A DNA stretch of 43,737 nucleotides, from assembly GCA_946498245.1 (NCBI GenBank), contig CAMMNN010000030.1, positions 1-43,737 on the forward strand. The letters run 5' to 3'. Both the position numbers and the translations under genes were made by a program. Positions 14,880 to 22,797 of the stretch are shown one piece after another (within the stretch, counting starts at the first letter, position 1; each line of letters opens with the position of its first letter). The notes beneath the pieces are model-generated. The model worked only from the letters and a program-made list of their open reading frames with translations. It did not search any database and was not told the origin of the DNA. The stretch is from an uncultured Clostridium sp. Lineage in GTDB: Bacteria > Bacillota > Clostridia > Lachnospirales > Lachnospiraceae.

Positions 14880-16274
14880 TTACTTCGTTGCGTCTGCATT
14901 CACTTCATTGATGGAGTCGATTAAGTATTCTGCCAGTTCTGTCTTATCATCGCCGTAGCTTACGCCTTCCATTACCTCGTAGTAAACGCCGGTGGTGTCT
15001 TTCAGAGCAGAGTTTTCAAAGTTGGGATCCAGGGTGTAGTTGGCAACTTCCATAACTGCCTTATTTCCTTCGTAGGTAAGGCCTGCCATCAGTCCTTCGT
15101 CAACCAGAGTCTGGCTTGCCGCTTTATTTACAGTTACGCCGCGCTCGGTACCCAGAATCTTTACTGCTTCCGGATCAGATACCAGGAAGTTAATCAGCAT
15201 AGCTGCTTCTTCCTTGTGCTCGCTGGTTTCTGCAATGGCCCATGCCTGAGAAATCTTGTAAAGGCCTGCCGTCTTCTTGCCAAATCCGGTGATGAAATCG
15301 CCTAATACAAATTCCTGTCCGTCTTCCAGGGCTTCTGCAAACTTAGCCTGAGCGGAATCCCACTCATAGAATCCAGCGTATTTACCGTTCATCCAGTCAG
15401 GGTTCTTCTCAATGGTTTCAGCGCCCTGGCTCTTTAAGTGCTGAATGGTAGGCAGAACGTGATTTTCTTCCAGGGAAGAAATCCATTCCAGACCGTCTAC
15501 AACTTCTTCTACAGAGTAATTTACTACATTGTCAACTACCCAATCCTTTTCATACTTGGATTCCAGATAGTAAACCATCAGAAGCATTCTCTCATATTCC
15601 AGCATAGCCATGGGATAGTAATCATCACCCAGCTTCTCCTGGAATACGTGGCCAGCCTCAATTAACTCGTCGAAAGTAGTGGGAATCTCAATTCCCGCTT
15701 TGTCAAAAGTGGTTTTATTCCAGTAAAAGCACTTTCCTGTGGTACTGATGGGAAGGGCCTGCTGCTTGTCGCCTACAAAGCAGGTATTCAGGGTCGCTTC
15801 ATCATAGTTGGAAAAATCGATTACGTCGGAATATTCCTTCAAATCAGCAAACTTGCTTCCGTCGCTGGAGAACTGATACAGCCAGTTCCAGTTTACCTGC
15901 ATTACGTCAGGAGCCGTACCTGCAACCAGAGCGGTGGATACTTTTTCAGTCCAGCCGTTCCATGCGCCGTACTCTGTTTCAACCTTGATGTTGGGATATT
16001 TTGCCATGAAAGCGTCTACTGCCGCAAGTGTCTGCTCATGTCTGGAGTCGCCGCCCCACCAGGACATACGGATAGTAACCTGATCTCCGGAAGCTTCGCC
16101 GCTGTCTGCGGTCGTTTCTTCTCCGTTCTCAGCCGCTGCCTCTGCTGTGGTTTCCACTGCCTCTGAGCTGGGCGCCTGGGTCGTTTCAGCCTGCTGACTG
16201 CCGCCACATGCCGCAAGGGACGCTGCCATAGATGCTGCCAATAAAACTGCTGCTGCCTTCTTGAACATTTTCAT
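14880..16274 (-). CDS. ABC transporter sugar-binding lipoprotein (family 1)
   Basis: Extracellular substrate-binding protein for a carbohydrate ABC importer, 464 residues. The signal peptide ends L-A-A-C with the lipidated cysteine near 23, followed by a Thr/Glu/Ala-rich linker to about residue 65. The mature part has the family phrases M-S-W-W-G-G-D-S-R, Y-P-N-I-K-V-E-T-E-Y and A-P-D-V-M-Q-V-N-W, and the late S-Q-A-W-A-I-A-E-T-S. Neighbouring genes suggest it binds oligogalacturonides or similar pectin products (inferred). No permease or ATPase gene is in the module, so it must use membrane components encoded elsewhere. It is first behind a strong promoter and followed by a terminator, a design that gives a surplus of binding protein. 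Confidence 0.92.
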   Translation of the reverse strand: MKMFKKAAAVLLAASMAASLAACGGSQQAETTQAPSSEAVETTAEAAAENGEETTADSGEASGDQVTIRMSWWGGDSRHEQTLAAVDAFMAKYPNIKVETEYGAWNGWTEKVSTALVAGTAPDVMQVNWNWLYQFSSDGSKFADLKEYSDVIDFSNYDEATLNTCFVGDKQQALPISTTGKCFYWNKTTFDKAGIEIPTTFDELIEAGHVFQEKLGDDYYPMAMLEYERMLLMVYYLESKYEKDWVVDNVVNYSVEEVVDGLEWISSLEENHVLPTIQHLKSQGAETIEKNPDWMNGKYAGFYEWDSAQAKFAEALEDGQEFVLGDFITGFGKKTAGLYKISQAWAIAETSEHKEEAAMLINFLVSDPEAVKILGTERGVTVNKAASQTLVDEGLMAGLTYEGNKAVMEVANYTLDPNFENSALKDTTGVYYEVMEGVSYGDDKTELAEYLIDSINEVNADATK

Positions 16275-16313
16275 AATCCTCCTTTTTTATGCGTTTCCGT
16301 TGAAACTAAGGCC

Positions 16314-16342
16314 ATTATAACAAGCGCAAGAAAAAACGTCAA
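16314..16342 (-). promoter_or_regulatory. Strong sigma-A promoter of the sugar-binding protein operon
   Basis: On the minus strand TTGACG (16337-16342), 17 bases, TATAAT (16314-16319). It starts the transcript of the binding protein and probably of the pectin genes beyond it. Confidence 0.85.
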
Positions 16343-16403
16343 TAGTTTTAGCTATTTTTTATGTATACACTTCGTATTTTTGTCACTTTTTATACATATG
16401 TAT
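16341..16403. promoter_or_regulatory. Palindromes upstream of the binding-protein promoter
   Basis: Three palindromic stretches lie just upstream of the -35 box: AATAG/CTATT arms at 16341-16356, TGTATACA at 16362-16369, and the perfect 12-base ATACATATGTAT at 16392-16403. The last two share the TAC/GTA half sites and are centred 32 bp apart. They may be activator or repressor sites; no regulator can be assigned. Confidence 0.35.
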
Positions 16404-16416
16404 GAATCCAACTGCT

Positions 16417-18024
16417 TTAGTTCTCTTCAGAAATTGGCAAATACAGGTAATTATTGTCCTTTTCGCTATCCCCAACCATTGCTCTCATCTCTCTCACCTG
16501 GCGGCTCTCCGGCAGCAGCCGGATCCACCACTGCCACGGTACGCTCCCGTAAACAGTTTTGGAATCAATGATTCTTCCTGCATAATAGTCCTGATACAAG
16601 TCTGCGTACAATCCTGTCATTTCATCTAAAAAGTCGAGAGTCATGGGATCCATTTTATTTTCAATCTGGCGGGCAATAATCTTTTTTATGTACTCGCGGG
16701 AATAGTTTTCAAAATCCAGCAGATCCGGATTGTCACTGCCGTTTTTCATGGCCCAGGCCGACACATCCACCTGTCTGGTCCGGTAGGTCATATTGCCTTC
16801 CTCATCCCACCGGATCTCCCCGTATTGGCAGGGCGGAATGCTGACGGCATCGCTGACGATCTCGTAGATCCCTCCGGCCTTTTCGCCTGCGTCCTCCGCT
16901 TCCCGGATAGCGGCAAGCTTTGCTCCCGGCCCCAGTTTTTCTTCCGGCATTTCTCTTCTGTCGTGCTGCTTTAACCGCTGCACATGAAGGTGCCCGCTGA
17001 CATAAACGGGAATTTCCCAGGACTCAAAAAAGTCAGTAATTTCCTGGTAATTCTCCAGGGCGCAGTCTGTAGTATACAGGCTGCTTTGAGGCAGCAGGTT
17101 ATGATGGCCCACAGGAATCACCGTTACACCTGCTTCTTTGGCCTTTTCCATCTGTTCTTCCATCCAGACCAGGGTTTCTTCCTGAATCCGGCCTCCTACC
17201 AGGTTTACGGGTTCATATTGGCAGGTATCCAGCATCATCATCCAGTACCGTTCATCCAGAGGATAGACATAACTCAGGGAAGCAGAGTCCCGGCTGATGG
17301 CCTGATCGTAGCCCATCCAGTGGTAAAACTCCAAAAACTGCTGCGGAGTAATGGGCTGGCCCGTTGTTTTCTCGCTGCCAAAATACCGGGACGCATGGTG
17401 GTTGTTAATATCGTGATTTCCCGGAATCACCAGAACCGGGATTCCCAGATCCACCACCTCTCTCAGCTTTTGGGACAGCTCCTGGTGATTTTCAATCTCC
17501 CCGTTCATGGTAATATCCCCGCTGAGAATCAGAGCCGTAGGATTCAAATCAATGATCTCCTCCAGAAAAGCGTCTAAAAGTTCCGGCAGATACTGTACTA
17601 CCTTGCCATCTCCGGATACTACAAAATCATAATATGCCTTTCCAAAATCCGTAATGGATCGGGACTGGTAATGAAGATCCGAAACCACAGCCACTACCGG
17701 AGGCCGGTACTCTTCTTCAGCCTGTTCTTCCTCTTCCATCTCTTCCTCTTCCCTGCCGCTGTCCCGGGAAGGTGTTTCTTCCTCCGTCCCTTCCCTGTCA
17801 GACGCGCCCTCGGTTTCTTTGAGTTCCCCTTCTTCCGTTTCCGCCGTGGATTCCTTCTCAGGCACTTCCTCCGTCGTCTTTTCCTCCGGACGGGACGGCT
17901 CTGCAGTGCTTTCTGTGACGGGCTTCTCACTCCGCCATTGCCGGCCGGCAAACCAGATAATGCCTATGGCTGCCGCCGCAAGGAGCAGGGCTGCCGCCCC
18001 TTTCCAATACATCTTTTTATCCAT
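16417..18024 (-). CDS. Membrane-anchored calcineurin-type metallophosphoesterase
   Basis: Extracytoplasmic phosphoesterase, 535 residues. One N-terminal transmembrane anchor (about 8-26) is followed by a very acidic Glu/Thr-rich spacer to about residue 105. The calcineurin-like domain then shows the full metal-ligand set: V-S-D-L-H-Y, L-S-G-D-I-T-M-N-G-E, I-P-G-N-H-D-I, P-V-G-H-H-N and V-S-G-H-L-H-V-Q. The C-terminal 150 residues are helical and unrecognised. The substrate is unknown. It starts 25 bases after the HAD phosphatase gene and probably belongs to the same transcript. Confidence 0.88.
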   Translation of the reverse strand: MDKKMYWKGAAALLLAAAAIGIIWFAGRQWRSEKPVTESTAEPSRPEEKTTEEVPEKESTAETEEGELKETEGASDREGTEEETPSRDSGREEEEMEEEEQAEEEYRPPVVAVVSDLHYQSRSITDFGKAYYDFVVSGDGKVVQYLPELLDAFLEEIIDLNPTALILSGDITMNGEIENHQELSQKLREVVDLGIPVLVIPGNHDINNHHASRYFGSEKTTGQPITPQQFLEFYHWMGYDQAISRDSASLSYVYPLDERYWMMMLDTCQYEPVNLVGGRIQEETLVWMEEQMEKAKEAGVTVIPVGHHNLLPQSSLYTTDCALENYQEITDFFESWEIPVYVSGHLHVQRLKQHDRREMPEEKLGPGAKLAAIREAEDAGEKAGGIYEIVSDAVSIPPCQYGEIRWDEEGNMTYRTRQVDVSAWAMKNGSDNPDLLDFENYSREYIKKIIARQIENKMDPMTLDFLDEMTGLYADLYQDYYAGRIIDSKTVYGSVPWQWWIRLLPESRQVREMRAMVGDSEKDNNYLYLPISEEN

Positions 18025-18049
18025 GAATACCTCTCTGCTGTCTTTTGTG

Positions 18050-18841
18050 TCAAATTATTCCAAGTTTTTCCATAGCCCAGGCAATTCCGTCTTCTTCTAC
18101 GTCCTTTGTCTGGAATGTGGCGTAGGCCTCCAGTTCCGGGTCATGCTTTCCCATTAAAACACAGTGTTTTGCATATTCAAACATCGGCAGATCATTCCTG
18201 CTGTCGCCAAACACCCAGGCGTCTTCCAGGGAAAGGCCGTAATGGTTCAATACCCACTCAATAGCCGTAGCCTTAGAATGGCCCCGGGGAACGCACTCAT
18301 AAAAATCGTCTCCCCGATCAATAATTGTAAAATCCTTGCGAATCTCATCAAAGAATCCCTCTCTGTCGCTGGACTCATCGGCTACCGCGCAGAATTTATC
18401 GTATTCGTAGCAGTCATCCTCCCAAAAATAGGTAGACATAGCCCCCTGTTTAGCAACGGAACGGCGCAGCCTTTCCATAAAGGGAATCCAGGAATTTTCC
18501 CGGCGGAAATAACAGCCTTCAGCGCCTTCCAGGACACCGTCCATTTCGTGAGCCAGAAGGGAGCGCTTGATTTCATTTCCCCTTTCATGGGGAATATGAT
18601 AGGCATAGGCAAACTCCCCGTTTATGACAATGCTGGTTCCGCAGCCGCAAAGGCAGCCGTCGGCTTCAACCTCTTCCATAATAGGCTTTACTAAAATATA
18701 ACTGCGCCCGGAATTAATAAATACCAAATGTCCCTTTTGTCTGGCTCTTTTCAGGGCATCTTTTGCGCTTTGCGGAACTTCTTTGGTAATTTCACTCAGC
18801 AGCGTTCCGTCTATATCAAAAAAAAGTGCTTTTCTTTCCAT
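18050..18841 (-). CDS. HAD superfamily hydrolase, Cof/YxeH type (class IIB)
   Basis: Cytoplasmic phosphatase of small phosphorylated metabolites, 263 residues. HAD motif I is F-F-D-I-D-G-T-L-L (nucleophile and acid Asp near 9 and 11). Motif II is I-N-S-G-R-S, a conserved Lys lies in G-H-S-K-A-T-A-I, and motif IV is F-G-D-S-R-N-D-L-P-M-F. A C2-type cap lies between motifs II and III. Substrates of this group are sugar phosphates, flavin or pyridoxal phosphate; none can be assigned. A hairpin at 18877-18906 separates it from xpt. Confidence 0.9.
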   Translation of the reverse strand: MERKALFFDIDGTLLSEITKEVPQSAKDALKRARQKGHLVFINSGRSYILVKPIMEEVEADGCLCGCGTSIVINGEFAYAYHIPHERGNEIKRSLLAHEMDGVLEGAEGCYFRRENSWIPFMERLRRSVAKQGAMSTYFWEDDCYEYDKFCAVADESSDREGFFDEIRKDFTIIDRGDDFYECVPRGHSKATAIEWVLNHYGLSLEDAWVFGDSRNDLPMFEYAKHCVLMGKHDPELEAYATFQTKDVEEDGIAWAMEKLGII

Positions 18842-18876
18842 TGCTTTTTCTCTCCTTTTCCCTATTAGCCCGCAAA

Positions 18877-18906
18877 GGGGCTGCCGCGGTTCCCCGCTGC
18901 AGCCCC
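18877..18906 (-). terminator. GC-rich hairpin between xpt and the HAD gene
   Basis: 13-base arms (18894-18906 with 18877-18889, one mismatch) with a 4-base loop reading GGAA on the minus strand. Only three T follow the stem, so termination is probably weak or the hairpin stabilises the upstream transcript end. Confidence 0.45.
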
Positions 18907-18936
18907 CCTGATATGTTTTTGTCCTTTTCGCCGCGC

Positions 18937-19515
18937 CTATTCCCGGAAGACAATCTCTCCCGTGGCCGCGTCCATGCTGTCGACAATCGCCAGGGATTCC
19001 AAATGAATCCCTTTGCTTCTGATAGCGTCTCCTCCGCGCTGAAATCCCTTCTCGATTACTATGCCGGCTCCTGCCAGCTCTGCTCCCGAATCCTCCACTA
19101 ACTGGATCAGCCCTTCCAGGGCTTTGCCGTTAGCCAGGAAATCGTCAATCAGCAGTACCTTATCTCCTTTTCCCAAAAAATCTTTGGAAACTATAATGTC
19201 GTAAACCCGGCCGTGGGTAAAGGATTCCACCCGTGCGGTGTAAACGTCGCCTGCAATGTTTTTCGTCTTATTCTTTTTGGCAAACACCACCGGCGCCTGA
19301 AAGTAACGGGCGGCAATACAGGCAATGCCGATGCCGGAGGCCTCAATGGTTAAAATCTTATTGACCCCCGCGCCTTCAAAACGCCTGTAAAATTCCTTGC
19401 CGATTTCTTCAAACAACTCTATGTCCATCTGATGGTTCAGAAAACTGTCCACTTTCAGGACTCCGCCCTCCCGGACGATTCCATCCTTTTGTATTCTCTC
19501 TTTCAGGAGCCGCAT
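18937..19515 (-). CDS. xpt: Xanthine phosphoribosyltransferase
   Basis: Salvages xanthine to XMP using PRPP; cytoplasmic. The 192 residues match Xpt of Gram-positives. The N-terminus M-x-L-L-x-E-R-I, the phrase V-D-S-F-L-N-H-Q-M-D, the I-E-A-S-G-I-G-I-A motif, A-K-K-x-K and the PRPP loop L-I-D-D-F-L-A-N-G-x-A are diagnostic. A GGAGG lies 6 bases before the ATG. It starts 28 bases after the trigger-factor-like gene, so it is probably cotranscribed, and no purine riboswitch is seen in front of it. Confidence 0.95.
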   Translation of the reverse strand: MRLLKERIQKDGIVREGGVLKVDSFLNHQMDIELFEEIGKEFYRRFEGAGVNKILTIEASGIGIACIAARYFQAPVVFAKKNKTKNIAGDVYTARVESFTHGRVYDIIVSKDFLGKGDKVLLIDDFLANGKALEGLIQLVEDSGAELAGAGIVIEKGFQRGGDAIRSKGIHLESLAIVDSMDAATGEIVFRE

Positions 19516-19543
19516 GGCGTACCTCCGCTTTTCTTTTGTATTT

Positions 19544-20668
19544 TTATTCTTCCACTGCGTTGTCAGTCAGGAAATTCATAACCTTGGTCTGAAGGGCAGC
19601 CTGATCTACCGCTTCCTGGCCAAACTGCTCTACCAGAACGTCTGCGCTGTCCACGCCGTTGGATTCCGCCAATTCCGCATAATCCGCATCGGTCAGGGTA
19701 ATGTTTTCAGCCTCTGCTACGGCATTCATCATAAGCTCCAGCTTGATTCCGTTGGTTACGTCCTCTTTTACCAATTCCTTGTATTCATCCACGCTGGAAG
19801 CGCCATACATGGCCGCGTACATCTCAATGTCAATTCCATAGATGGCCGCCATGTTGTTCATGATAGCCCACTCTTCTTCAAACTCTTTCTCTGCTCTGGC
19901 GTCAATGTCGCTGAACTGGCAGTTGGCAATAACTGCTTCCAGAACGTCATTCTGCATCTGCGCCAAAGCCTGGGCGTCAATGGATTCCTGCATACTGGTG
20001 CGAATGCTTTCCCGGTACTGGTCTACTGTGGTAATTTCTTCATCGGCACTGATCTTCTGAACAAACTCGTCATTCAATTCCGCAGGCTGCTCCTCCATTA
20101 CGGAATTTACCGTCACGTCAAAGGTTACAGCCTGTCCGTTCAGCTCCTCGTTGCCGTAATCTTCCGGAAAGGTCAGGTTTAATGTAAGGGTATCGCCTTT
20201 TTTCGCTCCAATAAGGCCGTCTTCAAATCCGTCGATAAATCTGCCGGAACCCAGTACCAGCTCATCGCCTTCCGCTGTACCGCCCTCAAAGGCCTCTCCG
20301 TCCTTTTTCCCAACGTAGTCGATATTGACCGTATCCCCTTCTGCTGCGGGACGGTCAACCTCCACCATATCAGGGTTAGCGTCTACAATGTACTGAATCC
20401 GTTCTTCTACGTCTTCATCAGTAATGGTGGTATCCATGGGAGTATATTTTACTCCCTTATATTCTCCCAGAACTACCGTTCCCTGAGGAACGTCGTCTTC
20501 TGTGCCTGCTTCCGTCTCCGTAGCTGCTCCGGCCGCAGTGGTTTCTTCAACTGCCGCAGTTTCCTCAGCTACAGTCTCTGAAGCTGCAGTTTCCGCATTC
20601 TTTCCTGAACAGCCGGCCATCATTAAAACAGCCGCGCCGCACAGCAAAAACATTTTTGCTTTTCTCAT
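19544..20668 (-). CDS. Trigger-factor-like peptidyl-prolyl isomerase lipoprotein
   Basis: Exported folding factor, 374 residues. The signal peptide ends M-M-A-G-C with the lipidated cysteine at 20, and an Ala/Thr/Glu-rich linker follows to about 62. An FKBP-type domain comes next (around 95-180: G-D-T-V-N-I-D-Y-V-G, F-I-x-G-F-E-D-G-L-I-G, L-N-L-T-F-P-E-D-Y). The rest is a helical trigger-factor C-terminal-like region. It lacks the ribosome-binding N-domain of true trigger factor. The frame opens upstream at 20737, but GAGGAG sits 6 bases before the ATG at 20668 and only this start gives a clean lipoprotein signal. It probably assists folding of secreted proteins, like PrsA. Confidence 0.88.
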   Translation of the reverse strand: MRKAKMFLLCGAAVLMMAGCSGKNAETAASETVAEETAAVEETTAAGAATETEAGTEDDVPQGTVVLGEYKGVKYTPMDTTITDEDVEERIQYIVDANPDMVEVDRPAAEGDTVNIDYVGKKDGEAFEGGTAEGDELVLGSGRFIDGFEDGLIGAKKGDTLTLNLTFPEDYGNEELNGQAVTFDVTVNSVMEEQPAELNDEFVQKISADEEITTVDQYRESIRTSMQESIDAQALAQMQNDVLEAVIANCQFSDIDARAEKEFEEEWAIMNNMAAIYGIDIEMYAAMYGASSVDEYKELVKEDVTNGIKLELMMNAVAEAENITLTDADYAELAESNGVDSADVLVEQFGQEAVDQAALQTKVMNFLTDNAVEE

Positions 20669-20790
20669 AATTCTCCTCACTAACTTATCCGTTTTCCGGG
20701 CAGAAATCCCCTGTGCCCGGTTTCTGTAGTATATCACACTGTTTTGGGAAAAGGAACCCCCTTTACAGTTCCTTTATTTGTAAAAACAAT

Positions 20791-20876
20791 CGGCCATGCA
20801 GAAGCATATGGCAAAATGCTGTGGGGAAGCTCGCTTACCGCACAGCGGAATCCGTCAAATTATGAATGCATGGCCG
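20791..20876. repeat. Palindromic intergenic element with 10-bp perfect ends
   Basis: CGGCCATGCA (20791-20800) and TGCATGGCCG (20867-20876) are perfect inverted copies. Inside, GCTGTG and CACAGC form an inner stem near 20819-20846. The element is flanked on both sides by AAT, which could be a 3-bp target duplication. On the minus strand it follows the M18 gene by 11 bases and is followed by TTGTTTTTA, so it may also act as that gene's terminator. Confidence 0.5.
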
Positions 20877-20887
20877 AATACCGAATC

Positions 20888-22282
20888 CTATTTGTAAAAC
20901 GCTTTGAACGCTTTGTATGTATGGTAGACGTCCAGCTTTGAGGTCAGCTCAAAGGGGGAGTGCATGGACAGTACGGGAACGCCTAAGTCTACGGTATCAA
21001 TGTTCATATGGGAAACGAATTTGGCAATGGTTCCGCCGCCGCCCTCGTCAACGGCTCCCAGTTCTCCGGCCTGCCAGTAAACGCCTTCGTTTTCCATCAT
21101 GGCAATGACTTTTGCCATAGTCTCTGCACTGGCATCATTGGAACCGGATTTACCTCTGGCTCCCGTATATTTTGTCAAAACACAGCCCCGGTTAATGTAG
21201 CAGGAGTTGTTGGACTCAAATACCTGGGAGAAGGTGGGATCATAGGCGGCGTTTACATCGGAAGACAGACACAGGGAGTTGCGCAGCATTGTGCGGCGGT
21301 CAGCCCCTGCCTGTTCCGCCAGATCCTCCAGATAATGGAGGACAAAGTCGGAATTTAAGCCCGTATTGCCTTCGGATCCGATTTCCTCTTTATCTGCAAA
21401 GATCGTTACTGTGGTATAGGTGGGATTCTCCATTTCTATCTCAGCCGTTAATGCAGTGTAAGCGCACACCCTGTCGTCCTGGCCGTAGGCCCCTACCATG
21501 CTTCTGTCCAGGCCTACATCAACAGCTTTAAAGGCCGGCACAATCTCGATTTCCGCCCGGTAAAAATCGGCTTCCGTCATGCCGTATTTTTCATTCAGCA
21601 TCTGGAGGGCCAGCAGCTTTACCGGTTCTTTCACCGCCTCGTCCTGGTAAGGAAGGGATCCGATTACCACGTTCAGCTCTTCGCCCCGGATGCCGTCTCC
21701 CAGCTTTCTCTCATTCTGTTTTGCCGCCAGATGGGGAAGGAGATCTGTTACGCAGAATACCGGATCCTTTTCATCTTCTCCAATAACTACTGTAACGACT
21801 TCCCCGTTTTTCTTTACCACTACGCCATGGATCGCAAGGGGAATGGCCGCCCACTGGTATTTGCGGATTCCGCCGTAATAATGAGTCTTAAAAAGGGCCA
21901 TATCGTCTTTTTCATACAGGGGATTGGGCTTTAAATCCAGCCTCGGAGAGTCAATGTGGGCTCCGTTTAACCGCAGTCCGGCCTCTACGGGCTCTGTGCC
22001 GAAGGTAGTGGCGATAAGGGATTTTTTCCGGTTTACAAAGTACACCTTATCTCCCGGTCCGTAAGACGCGTTTTTGTCATAAGGAACGTATCCCGCTTTG
22101 CTCAGGCGGTAAACAATCGCCGTCACACACTCTCTTTCCGTCTTTGCCTCATTTAAAAACTTCTTGTATCCTTCACAGAATTTTCCGGCTTTTGCCGCCT
22201 GTTTGGGGGCGTCCTTTCCGATGTTGGGGGCGCTCCAAGTCAGTTTCTCAGCCAGTTCCTGCCCTTTTGTTCTTTTTGCCAT
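20888..22282 (-). CDS. M18 family metalloaminopeptidase
   Basis: Di-zinc aminopeptidase that trims N-terminal residues from peptides; cytoplasmic. The 464 residues match the family. The metal and catalytic motifs are G-A-H-I-D-S-P-R-L-D, Y-G-Q-D-D-R-V, the catalytic Glu pair in D-K-E-E-I-G-S-E-G, the S-S-D-V-N-A-A-Y-D motif and the C-terminal S-M-H-S-P-F-E-L. It is the last gene of a run S1 protein - alarmone synthetase - GDPD - dtd - M18, all on this strand with short gaps. GGAGG precedes the ATG. Confidence 0.93.
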   Translation of the reverse strand: MAKRTKGQELAEKLTWSAPNIGKDAPKQAAKAGKFCEGYKKFLNEAKTERECVTAIVYRLSKAGYVPYDKNASYGPGDKVYFVNRKKSLIATTFGTEPVEAGLRLNGAHIDSPRLDLKPNPLYEKDDMALFKTHYYGGIRKYQWAAIPLAIHGVVVKKNGEVVTVVIGEDEKDPVFCVTDLLPHLAAKQNERKLGDGIRGEELNVVIGSLPYQDEAVKEPVKLLALQMLNEKYGMTEADFYRAEIEIVPAFKAVDVGLDRSMVGAYGQDDRVCAYTALTAEIEMENPTYTTVTIFADKEEIGSEGNTGLNSDFVLHYLEDLAEQAGADRRTMLRNSLCLSSDVNAAYDPTFSQVFESNNSCYINRGCVLTKYTGARGKSGSNDASAETMAKVIAMMENEGVYWQAGELGAVDEGGGGTIAKFVSHMNIDTVDLGVPVLSMHSPFELTSKLDVYHTYKAFKAFYK

Positions 22283-22312
22283 AGTCTTTTCCTCCGTCTT
22301 TTTGTGATGTTG

Positions 22313-22783
22313 TCAATGTCTGTCCTGTCCGCTGCCGAACAATTCTCTGCTGTCTAAAACCAGCGTAAAGGGGCCGTCGTTGCACAGGGATACCTTCATC
22401 TCCGCTCCGAAACTGCCGTGCTCTACTTTTCCGGTTCTCTTTTTGCAGCATTCCATAAAATATTCGTATAGCTGTTCTGCTCTGGCCGGCTCTCCGGCTT
22501 TAATAAAGCTGGGGCGGTTACCTTTTTTGCAGTCTGCATACAGCGTAAACTGGCTTACTACCAAAAGAGCCCCGCCTACGTCCGCCAGGGACAGATTCGT
22601 TTTTCCGTTTTCGTCTTCAAAAATCCGCAGACGGCATATTTTGTCCGCCATTCTCTCTGCCAGTTCTTCCGTATCCTCGTTAGATACTCCCAGCAAAATC
22701 AAAAATCCCCGGCCAATTTCTCCTACCGTTTTTCCGTCTATGTCCACTGAAGCCTGGGACACCCTCTGCAATACCGCTTTCAT
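22313..22783 (-). CDS. dtd: D-aminoacyl-tRNA deacylase
   Basis: Removes D-amino acids mischarged on tRNA. 156 residues, slightly longer than the usual 145-150 by a short polar C-terminal tail. Family signatures are [18 protein letters not shown], the active-site strand V-S-Q-F-T-L-Y-A-D and G-N-R-P-S-F, and the cross-subunit motif [17 protein letters not shown] precedes the ATG. It sits 14 bases downstream of the GDPD gene. Pairing with a small alarmone synthetase gene nearby is common, as seen for relA-dtd neighbourhoods in Firmicutes. Confidence 0.96.
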   Translation of the reverse strand: MKAVLQRVSQASVDIDGKTVGEIGRGFLILLGVSNEDTEELAERMADKICRLRIFEDENGKTNLSLADVGGALLVVSQFTLYADCKKGNRPSFIKAGEPARAEQLYEYFMECCKKRTGKVEHGSFGAEMKVSLCNDGPFTLVLDSRELFGSGQDRH

Positions 22784-22797
22784 GGAAAACCTCCTTT

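Noticed and set aside
17694-17951. 85-residue basic ORF inside the metallophosphoesterase gene
   Set aside because: Frame-shifted shadow of the Glu/Thr-rich linker; low-complexity Arg/Lys with no start signal.
20669-20790. Purine riboswitch controlling the xpt transcript
   Set aside because: Neither the gap before xpt (28 bases) nor the region upstream of the lipoprotein gene shows the purine aptamer pattern.
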